DNA from: Mantis religiosa
Taxonomy: Eukaryota; Arthropoda; Insecta; Mantodea; Mantidae
Length of the DNA: 64,000 bases
Assembly (NCBI GenBank): GCA_030765055.1
Contig: JAUKNK010000148.1
Location: 575,501 to 639,500 of the forward strand
Direction: 5' to 3'
Below the pieces are notes generated by a model that saw nothing but the letters and a program-made list of their open reading frames with translations, was not told the DNA's origin and ran no database searches. Positions 13,724 through 27,202 of the stretch are shown piece by piece. The translations under genes were made by a program, and so were the position numbers. The first letter of the stretch is position 1. The number at the start of each line of letters is the position of its first letter.

Positions 13724-16700
13724 TCCCAGCACAACCTATAACTGTTATCTGTTAAATGCACAAATAGACCCCAATCCAACAGTTAGATACAGCAGAATAT
13801 CCCAGCACAACCTATAACTGTTATCTGTTAAGTGCACAAATAGACGCCAATCCTACAGTTAGATACAGCGGCATATCCCACCACAACCTATGACTGTTAT
13901 CTGTTAAGTGCACAAATAGACCCCAAACCTACAGTTAGATACAGCGGCATGTCCCAGCACAACCTATAACTGTTATCTGTTAAGTGCACAAATAGACCCC
14001 AATCCTACAGTTAGATAATCAGCAAATCCCAGCACAACCTATAACTGTTATCCGTTAAGTGCACAGATAGACCCCAATCCTACAGTTATATACAGCGACA
14101 TATCCCAGCACAACCTATAACTGTTATCTGTTAAAACCACAAATATACCCCAATCCTACAGTTAGATACAGCGGCATATTTCAGCACAACTTTTAACTGT
14201 TATCTGTTAAGTGCACAAATAGACCCCAATCCTACAGTTAGATACAGCAGCATATCCCAGCACAACCTATAACTGTTATCTGTTAAGTGCACAAATAGAC
14301 TCCAATCCTACAGTTAGATACAGCGGCATATATCAGCACAACGTATAACTGTTATCTCTTAAGTGCACAAATAGACCCCAATCCTACAGTTAGATACAGC
14401 AGCATATCCCAGCACAACCTATAACTGTTATCTCTTAAGTGCACAAATAGACTCCAATCCTACAGTTAGATACAGCAGCATAACCCAGCACAACCAATAA
14501 CTGTTATCTCTTAAGTGCACAAATAGACCCCAATCCTACAGTTAGATACAGCGGCATATCCCAGCACAACCTATAACTGCTATCTCTTAAGTGCACAAAT
14601 AGACTCCAATCCTACAGTTAGATACAGCGGCATATACCAGCACAACCTATAACTGTTATCTCTTAAGTGCACAAATAGACTCCAATCCTACAGTTAGATA
14701 CAGCAGCATATCCCATCACAACCTATAACTGTTATCTGTTAAGTGCACAAATAGACTCCAATCCTACAGTTAGATACAGCGGCATATCCCAGCACAACCT
14801 ATAACTGTTATCTCTTAAGTGCACAAATAGACTCCAATCCTACAGTTAGATACAGCGGCATATCCCAGCACAACCTATAACTGTTATCTCTTAAGTGCAC
14901 AAATAGACCCCAATCCTACAGTTAGATACAGCGGCATATCCCAGCACAACCTATAACTGTTATCTCTTAAGTGCACAAATAGACTCCAATCCTACAGTTA
15001 GATACAGCGGCATATACCAGCACAACCTATAACTGTTATCTCTTAAGTGCACAAATAGACTCCAATCCTACAGTTAGATACAGCAGCATATCCCAGCACA
15101 ACCTATAACTGTTATCTGTTAAGTGCACAAATAGACTCCAATCCTACAGTTAGATACAGCGGCATATCCCAGCACAACCTATAACTGTTATCTCTTAAGT
15201 GCACAAATAGACTCCAATCCTACAGTTAGATACAGCCGCATATCCCAGCACAACCTATAACTGTTATCTGTTAAGTGCACAAATAGTCCCCAATCCTACA
15301 GTTAGATACAGCACCATATGCTTGCACAACCTATATTTGTTATCTTTTTATTGCACAAATAGAACCCAGTCCTACAGTTAGATACAGCGGCATATCCCAG
15401 CACAACCTATAACTGTTATCTGTTAAGTGCACAAATAGACCCCAATCCTACAGTTAGATACAGCGGCATATACCAGCACAACCTATAACTGTTATCTGTT
15501 AAGTGCACAAATAGACCCCAATCCCAGGGTTAGGTACAGCGGCATATCCCAGAACAACCTATAACTGTTATCTGTTAAGTGCACAAATAGACCCCAATCC
15601 TACAGATAGATACAGCGGCATATCCCAGCACAACCTTTAACTGTTATCTGTTATGTGCACAAATAGACCCCAATCCTAGGGTTAGATACAGCACTATATC
15701 CCAGCACAACGTATAACTGTTATCTGTTAAGTGCACAAATAGTACCCAATTCTACTGTTAGATACAGCAGCATATCCCAGCACAACCTATATTTGTTATC
15801 TGTTAAGTGCACAAATAGACCTTAATCCTACAGTTAGATACGGCAGCATATCCCAGCACACCCTATAACTGTTATCTGTTAATTGCACAATTAGACTCCA
15901 ATCCTACTGTTAGATACAGCACCATATCCCAGCTCAACCTATAACTGTTATCTGTTAAGTGCACAAATAGACCTTAATCCTACAGTTAGATACAGCGGCA
16001 TATCCCAGGACAACCTATAACTGTTATCTGTTAAGTGCACAAATTGTCACCAATCCTACAGTTAGATACAGCACCATATACTTCCACAACCTATATTTGT
16101 TATCTGTTTATTGCACAAATAGAACCCAATCCTACAGTTAGATACAGCAGCCTATCCCAGCACAACCTATATTTGTTATCTGTTTGGTGCACAAATAGAC
16201 CCCAATCCTACACTTAGATACAGCAGCATATTCCAGCACAACCTGTATTGATTAACTGTTTAGTGCACAAATAGACCCCAATCCTACAGTTAGATACAGC
16301 AGCATATTCCAGCACAACCTATATTTGTTATCTGTTTGGTGCACAAATAGACCCCAATCCTACGGTTAGATACAGCACCATATCCCAGCACAGCCTATAG
16401 TTGTTATCTGTTTAGTGCACAAATAGACCCCAATCCTACACTTAGATACAGCGGCATATCCCAGCACAACATATAATTGTTATCTGTTTAGTGCACAAAT
16501 AGACGCCAAGCCTACGGTTAGATACAGCACCATATCCCAGCACAACCTATATTTGTAATCTGTTTAGTGCACAAATAGACCCCAATCCTACAGTTAGATA
16601 CAGCAGCATATCCCAGCACAACCTATAACTGTTATCTGTTAAATGCACAATTAGACCCCAAGCCTACGGTGAGATACAGCACCATATCCCAGCACAACCT

Positions 16701-17264
16701 ATATTTGTTATCGGTTTAGTGCACAACTGGACCCCAGTCCTACAGTTAGATACAGCAGCATATACCTGCACAACATTTATTTGTTATCTGTTAAGTGCAC
16801 AAATAGTCCCCAATTCTACTGTTAGATAAAGCACCATATCCGAGCACAACCTATATTTGAAATTTGATTAGTGCACAAATAGACCCCAATCCTACAGTTA
16901 GATACAGCAGCATATTCCAGCACAACCTGTTTTTGTTATCTTTTTAGTGCACAAATAGACGCCAAGCCTACGGTTAGATACAGCACCATATCCCAGCACA
17001 ACCTATAACTGTTATCTGTTAAGTGCACAAATAGACCTTAATCCTACAGTTAGATACAGCGGCATATCCTAGCACAACCTATAACTGGTATCTGTTAAGT
17101 GCACAAATAGACCCCAATCCTACAGTTAGATACAGCGGCATTACCCAGCACAACCTATAACTGTTATGTGTTAAGTACACAAATAGGCGCCAATCCTATT
17201 GTTAGATACAGCGGCGTATCCCAGCACAACCTATAACTGTTATCTGTTAAGTCCACAAATAGAC
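13724..17264 (+). repeat. About 3.5-kb higher-order unit, copy 1
   Basis: This pairs with 17513-20749. The offset is 3,789 at the left end, 3,865 by 13951 and 3,485 from 15311 onward. The steps are whole monomers: one is missing here near 13945 and five extra are present at 14497-15269. Around 15760-16000 the two copies also swap one monomer loss for one gain. Shared markers are CAACAGTTAGATACAGCAGA at the left and CAGCGGCGTATCCC near the right end. Confidence 0.88.
14497..15269 (+). repeat. 380-bp (five-monomer) tandem duplication of CTCTTAAG-type monomers
   Basis: 14497-14876 and 14877-15256 are direct copies with similarity running to 15269; for example GGCATATACC recurs 380 bp apart near 14629 and 15009. 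Only a few changes separate them: CTGCTATC against CTGTTATC at 14580, CCCATCACA against CCCAGCACA, and CAGCGGCA against CAGCCGCA. The partner unit at 17513-20749 has a single copy. The duplication sits in a locally uniform run of GTTATCTCTTAAG monomers from about 14340 to 15240. Confidence 0.9.
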
Positions 17265-17300
17265 CCCAATCCTAAAGTTAGATACAGCAGCACAACCTAT
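17235..17300 (+). repeat. 66-bp monomer with a 10-bp deletion between CAGCA repeats
   Basis: AACTGTT starts at 17235 and next at 17301. The usual CAGCAGCATATCCCAGCAC is shortened to CAGCAGCAC, which removes ten bases lying between two CAGCA direct repeats. This fits slippage or microhomology-mediated loss. I saw it only once. Confidence 0.85.
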
Positions 17301-17512
17301 AACTGTTATCTGTTAAGTGCACAAATAGACGCCAATCCTACAGTTAGATACAGCGGCATATCCCAGCACAACCGATAACTGTTATCTTTTAAGTACACAA
17401 ATAGACCCCAATCCTACAGTTAGATACAGCACCATATACCAGCAGAACCTATATATAAAATCTGATTAGTGCACAAATAGACCGCAATCCTACAGTTAGA
17501 TACAGCGGCATG
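17265..17512 (+). repeat. Short satellite bridge between two long units
   Basis: About three monomers join the paired blocks 13724-17264 and 17513-20749. The bridge contains a TATATATAAAATCTG variant monomer near 17451 and resembles 5400-5560. There is no non-satellite sequence. Confidence 0.75.
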
Positions 17513-20500
17513 TCCCAGCACAACCTATAACTGTTATCTGTTAAATGCACAAATAGACCCCAATCCAACAGTTAGATACAGCAGAATATCCCAGCACAAC
17601 CTATAACTGTTATCTGTTAAGTGCACAAATAGACGCCAATCCTACAGTTAGATACAGCGGCATATCCCACCACAACCTATGACTGTTATCTGTTAAGTGC
17701 ACAAATAGACCCCAAACCTACAGTTAGATACAGCACCATATACCAGCAGAACCTATATATAAAATCTGATTAGTGCACAAATAGACCCCAATCCTACAGT
17801 TAGATACAGCGGCATGTCCCAGCACAACCTATAACTGTTATCTGTTAAGTGCACAAATAGACCCCAATCCTACAGTTAGATAATCAGCAAATCCCAGCAC
17901 AACCTATAACTGTTATCCGTTAAGTGCACAGATAGACCCCAATCCTACAGTTATATACAGCGACATATCCCAGCACAACCTATAACTGTTATCTGTTAAA
18001 ACCACAAATATACCCCAATCCTACTGTTAGATACAGCGGCATATTTCAGCACAACTTTTAATTGTTATCTGTTAAGTGCACAAATAGACCCCAATCCTAC
18101 AGTTAGATACAGCAGCATATCCCAGCACAACCTATAACTGTTATCTCTTAAGTGCACAAATAGACTCCAATCCTACAGTTAGATACAGCGGCATATATCA
18201 GCACAACGTATAACTGTTATCTCTTAAGTGCACAAATAGACCCCAATCCTACAGTTAGATACAGCAGCATATCCCAGCACAACCTATAACTGTTATCTCT
18301 TAAGTGCACAAATAGACCCAAATCCTACAGTTAGATACAGCAGCATATCCCAGCACAACCTATAACTGTTATCTCTTAAGTGCACAAATAGACCCCAATC
18401 CTACAGTTAGATACAGCGGCATATCCCAGCACAACCTATAACTGTTATCTCTTAAGTGCACAAATAGACTCCAATCCTACAGTTAGATACAGCGGCATAT
18501 ACCAGCACAACCTATAACTGTTATCTCTTAAGTGCACAAATAGACTCCAATCCTACAGTTAGATACAGCAGCATATCCCAGCACAACCTATAACTGTTAT
18601 CTGTTAAGTGCACAAATAGACTCCAATCCTACAGTTAGATACAGCGGCATATCCCAGCACAACCAATAACTGTTATCTCTTAAGTGCACAAATAGACTCC
18701 AATCCTACAGTTAGATACAGCCGCATATCCCAGCACAACCTATAACTGTTATCTGTTAAGTGCACAAATAGTCCCCAATCCTACAGTTAGATACAGCACC
18801 ATATGCTTGCACAACCTATATTTGTTATCTTTTTATTGCACAAATAGAACCCAGTCCTACAGTTAGATACAGCGGCATATCCCAGCACAACCTATAACTG
18901 TTATCTGTTAAGTGCACAAATAGACCCCAATCCTACAGTTAGATACAGCGGCATATACCAGCACAACCTATAACTGTTATCTGTTAAGTGCACAAATAGA
19001 CCCCAATCCCAGGGTTAGGTACAGCGGCATATCCCAGAACAACCTATAACTGTCATCTGTTAAGTGCACAAATAGACCCCAATCCTACAGATAGATACAG
19101 CGGCATATCCCAGCACAACCTATAACTGTTATCTGTTATGTGCACAAATAGACCCCAATCCTAGGGTTAGATACAGCACTATATCCCAGCACAACGTATA
19201 ACTGTTATCTGTTAAGTGCACAAATAGTCCCCAATTCTACTGTTAGATACAGCAGCATATCCCAGCACACCCTATAACTGTTATCTGTTAATTGCACAAT
19301 TAGACTCCAATCCTACTGTTAGATACAGCACCATATCCCAGCTCAACCTATAACTGTTATCTGTTAAGTGCACAAATAGACCTTAATCCTACAGTTAGAT
19401 ACAGCGGCATATCCTAGCACAACCTATAACTGTTATCTGTTAAGTGCACAAATAGACCCCAATCCTACAGTTAGATACAGCGGCATATCCCAGGACAACC
19501 TATAACTGTTATCTGTTAAGTGCACAAATTGTCACCAATCCTACAGTTAGATACAGCACCATATACTTCCACAACCTATATTTGTTATCTGTTTATTGCA
19601 CAAATAGAACCCAATCCTACAGTTAGATACAGCAGCCTATCCCAGCACAACCTATATTTGTTATCTGTTTGGTGCACAAATAGACCCCAATCCTACACTT
19701 AGATACAGCAGCATATTCCAGCACAACCTGTATTGATTAACTGTTTAGTGCACAAATAGACCCCAATCCTACAGTTAGATACAGCAGCATATTCCAGCAC
19801 AACCTATATTTGTTATCTGTTTGGTGCACAAATAGACCCCAATCCTACGGTTAGATACAGCACCATATCCCAGCACAGCCTATACTTGTTATCTGTTTAG
19901 TGCATAAATAGACCCCAATCCTACACTTAGATACAGCGGCATATCCCAGCACAACATATAATTGTTATCTGTTTAGTGCACAAATAGACGCCAAGCCTAC
20001 GGTTAGATACAGCACCATATCCCAGCACAACCTATATTTGTAATCTGTTTAGTGCACAAATAGACCCCAATCCTACAGTTAGATACAGCAGCATATCCCA
20101 GCACAACCTATAACTGTTATCTGTTAAATGCACAATTAGACCCCAAGCCTACGGTGAGATACAGCACCATATCCCAGCACAACCTATATTTGTTATCGGT
20201 TTAGTGCACAACTGGACCCCAGTCCTACAGTTAGATACAGCAGCATATACCTGCACAACATTTATTTGTTATCTGTTAAGTGCACAAATAGTCCCCAATT
20301 CTACTGTTAGATAAAGCACCATATCCGAGCACAACCTATATTTGAAATTTGATTAGTGCACAAATAGACCCCAATCCTACAGTTAGATACAGCAGCAAAT
20401 TCCAGCACAACCTGTTTTTGTTATCTTTTTAGTGCACAAATAGACGCCAAGCCTACGGTTAGATACAGCACCATATCCCAGCACAACCTATAACTGTTAT

Positions 20501-20749
20501 CTGTAAAGTGCACAAATAGACCTTAATCCTACAGTTAGATACAGCGGCATATCCTAGCACAACCTATAACTGGTATCTGTTAAGTGCACAAATAGACCCC
20601 AATCCTACAGTTAGATACAGCGGCATTACCCAGCACAACCTATAACTGTTATGTGTTAAGTACACAAATAGGCGCCAATCCTATTGTTAGATACAGCGGC
20701 GTATCCCAGCACAACCTATAACTGTTATCTGTTAAGTGCACAAATAGAC
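17513..20749 (+). repeat. About 3.2-kb higher-order unit, copy 2
   Basis: This is the partner of 13724-17264. It starts after a TGTCCC/TATCCC mismatch at 17512 and ends where ACCTTAATCC replaces ACCCCAATCC near 20750. It has one GGCATGTCCC-associated monomer that copy 1 lacks and lacks the five-monomer expansion. It is one monomer shorter near 19250 and one longer near 19400, so the end-to-end offset is unchanged there. Confidence 0.88.
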
Positions 20750-20872
20750 CTTAATCCTACAGTTAGATACAGCGGCATATCCTAGCACAACCTATAACTG
20801 TTATCTGTTAAGTGCACAAATAGACCCCAATCCTACAGTTAGATACAGTTGCATATCCCAGCACAACCTATA
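20750..20872 (+). repeat. Satellite bridge before the copy of the window start
   Basis: These are type A monomers with CTTAATCC and CAGTTGCATATCCC variants, joining the 17513-20749 unit to the block paralogous to the window start. Nothing else is visible. Confidence 0.7.
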
Positions 20873-20946
20873 ACTGTTATCTGTTAAGTGCACAAATAGA
20901 CCCCAATCCTACAGTTAGATAATCAGCAAATCCCAGCACAACCTAT
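20872..20946 (+). repeat. 75-bp variant monomer with GATAATCAGCAAATCCC
   Basis: In this monomer GATACAGCGGCATATCCC is replaced by GATAATCAGCAAATCCC, one base shorter. It is one of nine in the window (GATAATC at 46, 5656, 9911, 14014, 17879, 20918, 33795, 46214 and 55074). Those at 33795, 46214 and 55074 share a preceding GGTA in place of GTTA, marking them as one lineage. A TTATCCGTTAAG monomer follows each of those I checked. Confidence 0.88.
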
Positions 20947-23900
20947 AACTGTTATCCGTTAAGTGCACAAATAGACCCCAATCACACAGTTAGATACAGC
21001 GACATATCCCAGCACAACCTATAACTGTTATCTGTTAAGTGCACAAATAGACACCAAGCCTACGGTTAGATACAGCACCATATCCCAGCACAACCTATAT
21101 TTGTAATCTGTTTAGTGCAGAATTAGACCCCAATCCTACGGTTACATACAGCAGCATATCCCAGCACAACCTATAACTGTTATCTGTTAAGTGCACAAAT
21201 AGACCCCAATCCTACACTTAGATACAGCAGCATATCCCAGCGCAACCTATATTTGTTATCTGTTTAGTGCACAAATAGACACCAAGCCTACGGTTAGATA
21301 CAGCACCATATCCCAGCACAACCTATATTTGTAACCTGTTTAGTGCACAAATAGACCCCAATCCTACGTTAGATACAGCAGCATATCCCAGCACAACCTA
21401 TATTTGTAATCTGTTTAGTGCACAAATAGACCCCAATCCTACGGTTAGATACAGCACCATATCCCAGCACAACCTATATTTGTTATCTGTTTAGTGCACA
21501 AATAGACCCCAATCCTACAGTTAGATACAGCAGCATAATGCAGCACAACCTGTTTTTGTTATCTGTTTAGTGCACAAATAGACCGCAATCCTACAGTTAG
21601 ATACAGCGGCATATCCCAGCACAACCTATAACTGTTATCTGTTAAGTGCACAAATAGACCCCAATCCTACAGTTAGATACAGCGGCATATCCCAGCACAA
21701 CCTATAACTGTTATCTGTTAAGTTCCAATCCTACAGAAAAATACAGCGCCATATCCCAGCACAACCTATAACTGTTATCTGTTAAGTGCACAAATAGTCC
21801 CCAATCCTACAGTTAGATACAGCACCATATACTTGCACAATCTATATTTGTTATCTGTTTTTTGCACAAATAGAACCCAATCTTACAGTTAGATACAGAA
21901 GCATATCCCAGCACAACCTATATTTGTTATCTGTTTGGTGCACAAATAGACCCCAATCCTACAGTAAGATACAGCAGCATATCCCAGCACAACCTATATT
22001 TGTTATCTGTTTAGTGCACAAATAGACACCAAGCCTACAGTTAGATACAGCACCATACCCCAGCACAACCTATATTTGTAATCTGTTTAGTGCACAAATA
22101 GACCCTAATCCTGCAGTTAGATACAGCAGCATATCCCAGCACAACCTATAACTGTTATCTGTTAAGTACACAATTAGACTCCAAGTCTACGGTTAGATTT
22201 AGCACCATATCCCAGCACAACCTATATTTGTTATCCGTTTAGTGCACAAATAGACCCCAGTCCTACAGTTAGATACAGCAGCATATACTTGCACAACCTT
22301 TATTTGTTATCTGTTAAGTGCACAAATAGACCCCAATCCTACAGTTAGATACAGCAGCATATTCCAGCACAACCTGTTTTTGTTATCTTTTTAGTGCACA
22401 AATAGACCCCAATCCTACAGTTAGATACAGCAGCATATCCCAGCGCAACCTATAACTGTTATCTGTTAAGTGCCCAATTAGACCCCAGGCCTACAGTTAG
22501 ATACAGCACCATATACCAGCAGAACCTATATTTGAAATCTGATTAGTTTACAAATAGACCTTAATCCTACAGTTAGATACAGCGGCATATCCTAACACAA
22601 CCTATAACTGTTATCTGTTAAGTGCACAAATAGACCCCAAACCTACAGTTAGATACAGCACCATATACCAGCAGAACCTATAACTGTTATGTGTTAAGTG
22701 GACAAATAGACCCCAATCCTACAGTTAGATACAGCGGCATATCCCAGCACAACCTATAACTGTTATCTGTTAAGTGCACAAATAGACCCCAATCCTACAG
22801 TTAGATACAGCGGCATATCCCAGAACAACCTATAACTGTTATCTGTTAAGCGCACAAATAGACCCCAATCCTACAGTTAGATACAGCAGCATATACCAGC
22901 ACAACCTCTAACTGTTATCTGTTAAGTGCACAAATAGACCCCAAACCTACAGTTAGATACTAACCATTTACCAGCAGAACTTATATATAAAATCTGATTA
23001 GTGCACAAATAGACCACAATCCTACAGTTAGATACAGCAGCATATACTTGCACAACCTATATTTGTTATCTGTTTATTGCACAAATAGAACCCAATCCTA
23101 CAGTTAGATACAGCAGCATATCCCAGCACAACCTATATTTGTTATCTGTTTAGTGCACAAATAGACACCAAGCCTACGGTTAGATACAGCACCATATCCC
23201 AGCACAACCTATATTTGTAATCTGTTTAGTGCAGAAATAGACCCCAATCCTACGGTTAGATACAGCACAATATCCCAGCACAACCTAAATTTGTTATCTG
23301 TTTAGTGCACAAATAGACCCCAATCCTACAGTTAGATACAGCAGCATATCCCAGCACAACCTATAACTGTTATCTGTTAAGTGCACAATTAGGCCCCAAG
23401 CCTACGGTTAGATACAGCAACATATCCCTGCACAACCTATATTTTTAATCTGTTTAGTGCTCAATTAGAACCCAGGCCTACGGTTAGATACAGTACCATA
23501 TACCAAAACAACCTCTATTTGTTATATGTTAAGTGCACAAATAGACCCCAATCCTACAGCTAGTTACTGTACCATATACCAGCACAACCTATATTTGTTA
23601 TCTGTTTGGTACACAAATAGACCCGAATCCTACAGTTAGATACAGCAGCATATCCCAGCACAACCTATATTTGTTATCTGTTTAGTTTACAAATAGACCC
23701 CAATCCTACAGTTAGATACAGCAGCATATCCCACCACAAACTATAACTGTTATCTGTTAAGTGCACAATTAGACCCCAGGCCTATGGTTAGATACAGCAC
23801 CATATACCAACACAACCTGTATTTGTTATCTGTTAAGAGCACAATTAGACCCCAAGCCTACAGTTATATACAGCAGCTTATCCCAGCACAACCTATATTT

Positions 23901-24691
23901 GTTATCTGTTTAGTACACAAATAGACCCGAATCCTGCAGTTAGATACAGCAGCATATATCTGCACAACCTTTATTTGTTATCTGTTAAGTGCACAAATAG
24001 ACCCCAATCCTACAGTTAGATACAGCAGCATATCCCAGCACAACCTATATTTGTTATCTGTTTAGTGCACAAATAGACACCAACCCTACGGTTAGATACA
24101 GCACCATATCCCTGCACAACCTATATTTTTAATCTGTTTAGTGCACAAATAGACCCGAATCCTACGGTTAGATACAGCACCATATTCCAGCACAACCTAT
24201 ATTTGTTATCGGTTTAGTGCACAAATAGACCCCAATCTTACAGTTAGATACAGCAGCATATCCCAGCACAACCTATAACTGTTATCTGTTAAGTGCACAA
24301 TTAGACCCCAAGCCTACGTTTAGATACAGCACCATATCCCAGCAAAACCTATATTTGTTATCCATTTAGTGCACAAATGGACCCCAATCCTACAGTTAGA
24401 TACAGCAGCATATACCTGCACAACCTTTATTTGTTATCTGTTAAGTGCACAAATAGACCCCAATCCCACATTTAGATACAGCAGCATATCCCAGCACAAC
24501 CTATATTTGTTATCTGTTTAGTGCACAAATAGACACCAAGCCTACGGTTAGATACAGCACCATATCCCAGCACAACCTATATTTGTTATCTGTTTAGTGC
24601 ACAAATAGACCCCAGTCCTACAGTTAGATACAGCAGCATATACCTGCACAACCTTTATTTGTTATCTGTTAAGTGCACAAATAGACCCCAA
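20873..24691 (+). repeat. Long-range copy of the window start (1-4049)
   Basis: 20873 corresponds to base 1. The offset is 20,872, becoming 20,870 after a 2-bp (TA) length change near 22982, and 20,642 after the three-monomer duplication at 2931-3386 that this copy lacks. Identity ends at 24691/4049, where CCAATCC here faces CCAAACC there. Only scattered substitutions were noted. This copy keeps the pre-duplication state at 23.8 kb and so helps order the events. Confidence 0.92.
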
Positions 24692-27202
24692 TCCTACAGT
24701 TAGATACAGCAGCATATTCCAGCACAACCTGTTTTAGTTATCTTTTTAGTGCACAAATAGACCCCAATCCTACAGTTAGATACAGCAGCATATCCCAGCG
24801 CAACCTATAACTGTTATCTGTTAAGTGCCCAATTAGACCCCAGGCCTGCAGTTAGATACAGCACCATATACCAGCAGAACCTATATTTGAAATCAGAATA
24901 GTTTACAAATAGACCTTAATCCTACAGTTAGATACAGCGGCATATCCTAACACAACCTATAACTGTTATCTGTTAAGTGCACAAATAGACCCCAAACCTA
25001 CAGTTAGATACAGCACCATATACCAGCAGAACCTATAACTGTTATGTGTTAAGTGCACAAATAGACCCCAATCCTACAGTTAGATACAGCGGCATATCCC
25101 AGCACAACCTATAACTGTTATCTGTTAAGCGCACAAATAGACCCCAATCCTACAGTTAGATACAGCAGCATATACCAGCACAACCTCTAACTGTTATCTG
25201 TTAAGTGCACAAATAGACCCCAAACCTACAGTTAGATACAGCGGCATATCCCAGCACAACCTATATATGCTATCTGTTAAGTGCACAAATAGACTCCAAT
25301 GCTACAGTTAGATACAGCGGCATATCCCAGCACAACTTATAACTGTTATCTGTTAAGTGCACAAATAGACTCCAATGCTACAGTTAGATACAGCGGCATA
25401 TCCCAGCACAACCTATAACTGTTATCTGTTAAGTGCACAAATAGACCTTAATCGTACAGTTAGATACAGCGGCATATCCTAGCACAACCTATAACTATTA
25501 TCTGTTAAGTGCACAAATAGACCCCAAACCTACAGTTAGATACAGCGGCATATACCAGCACAACCTATAACTGTTATCTGTTAAGTGCAGAAATAGACCC
25601 CAATCCTACAGTTAGATACAGCGGCATATCCCAGCACAACCAATAACTGTTATCTGTTAAGTGCACAAATAGAACCCAATCCTACAGTTAGATACAGCGG
25701 CATATACCAGCGCAACTTATAACTGTTATCTGTTAAGTGTACAAATAGACCTCAATCCTAGGGTTAGATACAGCGACATATCCCAGAACAACCTATAACT
25801 GTTATCTGTTAAGTGCACAAATAGACCCCAATCCTACAGTTAGATACAGCGGCATATACCAGCACAACCAATAACTGTTATCTGTTAAGTGCACAAATAG
25901 AACCCAATCCTACAGTTAGATACAGCGGCATATACCAGCGCAACTTATAACTGTTATCTGTTAAGTGTACAAATAGACCCCAATCCCAGGGTTAGATACA
26001 GCGACATATCCCAGAACAACCTATAACTGTTATCTGTTAAGTGCACAAATAGACCCCAATCCTACAGTTAGATACAGTTGCATATCCCAACACAACCTAT
26101 AACTGTTATCTGTTAAGTGCACAAATAGACGCCAATCCTAGGGTTAGATACAGCACCATATCCGAATACAACCTATAACTGTTATCTGTTTAGTGCAGAA
26201 ATAGACCCCAATCCTACGGTTAGATACAGCACAATATCCCAGAACAACCTAAATTTGTTATCTATTTAGTGAACAAATAGACCCCAATCCTACAGTTAGA
26301 TACAGCAGCATATCCCAGCACAACCTATAACTGTTATCTGTTAAGTGCACAATTAGGCCCCAAGCCTACGGTTAGATACAGCAACATATCCCTGCACAAC
26401 CTATATTTTTAATCTGTTTAGTGCTCAATTAGAACCCAGGCCTACGGTTAGATACAGTACCATATACCAAAACAACCTCTATTTGTTATATGTTAAGTGC
26501 ACAAATAGACCCCAATCCTACAGCTAGTTAATGTACCATATACCAGCACAACCTATATTTGTTATCTGTTTGGTACACAAATAGACCCGAATCCTACAGT
26601 TAGATACAGCAGCATATCCCTGCACAACCTATATTTGTTATCTGTTTAGTTTACAAATAGACCCCAATCCTACAGTTCGATACAGCAGCATATCCCACCA
26701 CAAACTATAACTGTTATCTGTTAAGTGCACAATTAGACCCCAGGCCTATGGTTAGATACAGCATCATATACCAACACAACCTGTATTTGTTATCTGTTAA
26801 GAGCACAATTAGACCCCAAGCCTACAGTTAGATACAGCAGCTTATCCCAGCACAACCTATATTTGTTATCTGTTTAGTACACAAATAGGCCCGAATCCTG
26901 CAGTTAGATACAGCAGCATATATCTGCACAACCTTTATTTGTTATCTGTTAAGTGCACAAATAGACCCCAATCCTACAGTTAGATACAGCAGCATATCCC
27001 AGCACAACCTATATTTGTTATCTGTTTAGTGCACAAATAGACACCAACCCTACGGTTAGATACAGCACCATATCCCTGCACAACCTATATTTTTAATCTG
27101 TTTAGTGCACAAATAGACCCGAATCCTACGGTTAGATACAGCACCATATCCCAGCACAACCTATATTTGTTATCGGTTTAGTGCACAAATAGACCCCAAT
27201 CT
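24467..27202 (+). repeat. 2,736-bp (36-monomer) higher-order unit, copy 1
   Basis: The following block 27203-29102 repeats this one. The offset is exactly 36 x 76 = 2,736 at 24711/27447. The second copy then loses five monomers (offset 2,356 at 25445/27801), then three (2,128 at 26161/28289), then three more (1,900 at 26887/28787). All changes are whole monomers in phase. Rare markers are GTTTTAGTTATC, CTTAATCGTACAG, CTATAACTATTATC and TCCGAATACAACC. Confidence 0.9.
25631..26086 (+). repeat. 228-bp (three-monomer) tandem duplication
   Basis: 25631-25858 and 25859-26086 are direct copies, seen from AGAACCCAATCCTACAG at 25671 and 25899 and the CCAGCGCAACTTATAAC run. The first copy has CTCAATCCTAGGG where the second has CCCAATCCCAGGG. 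The downstream unit (near 28.0 kb) and the 37.5-kb paralog have it singly. The last ten or so bases of the second copy are imperfect. Confidence 0.88.
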
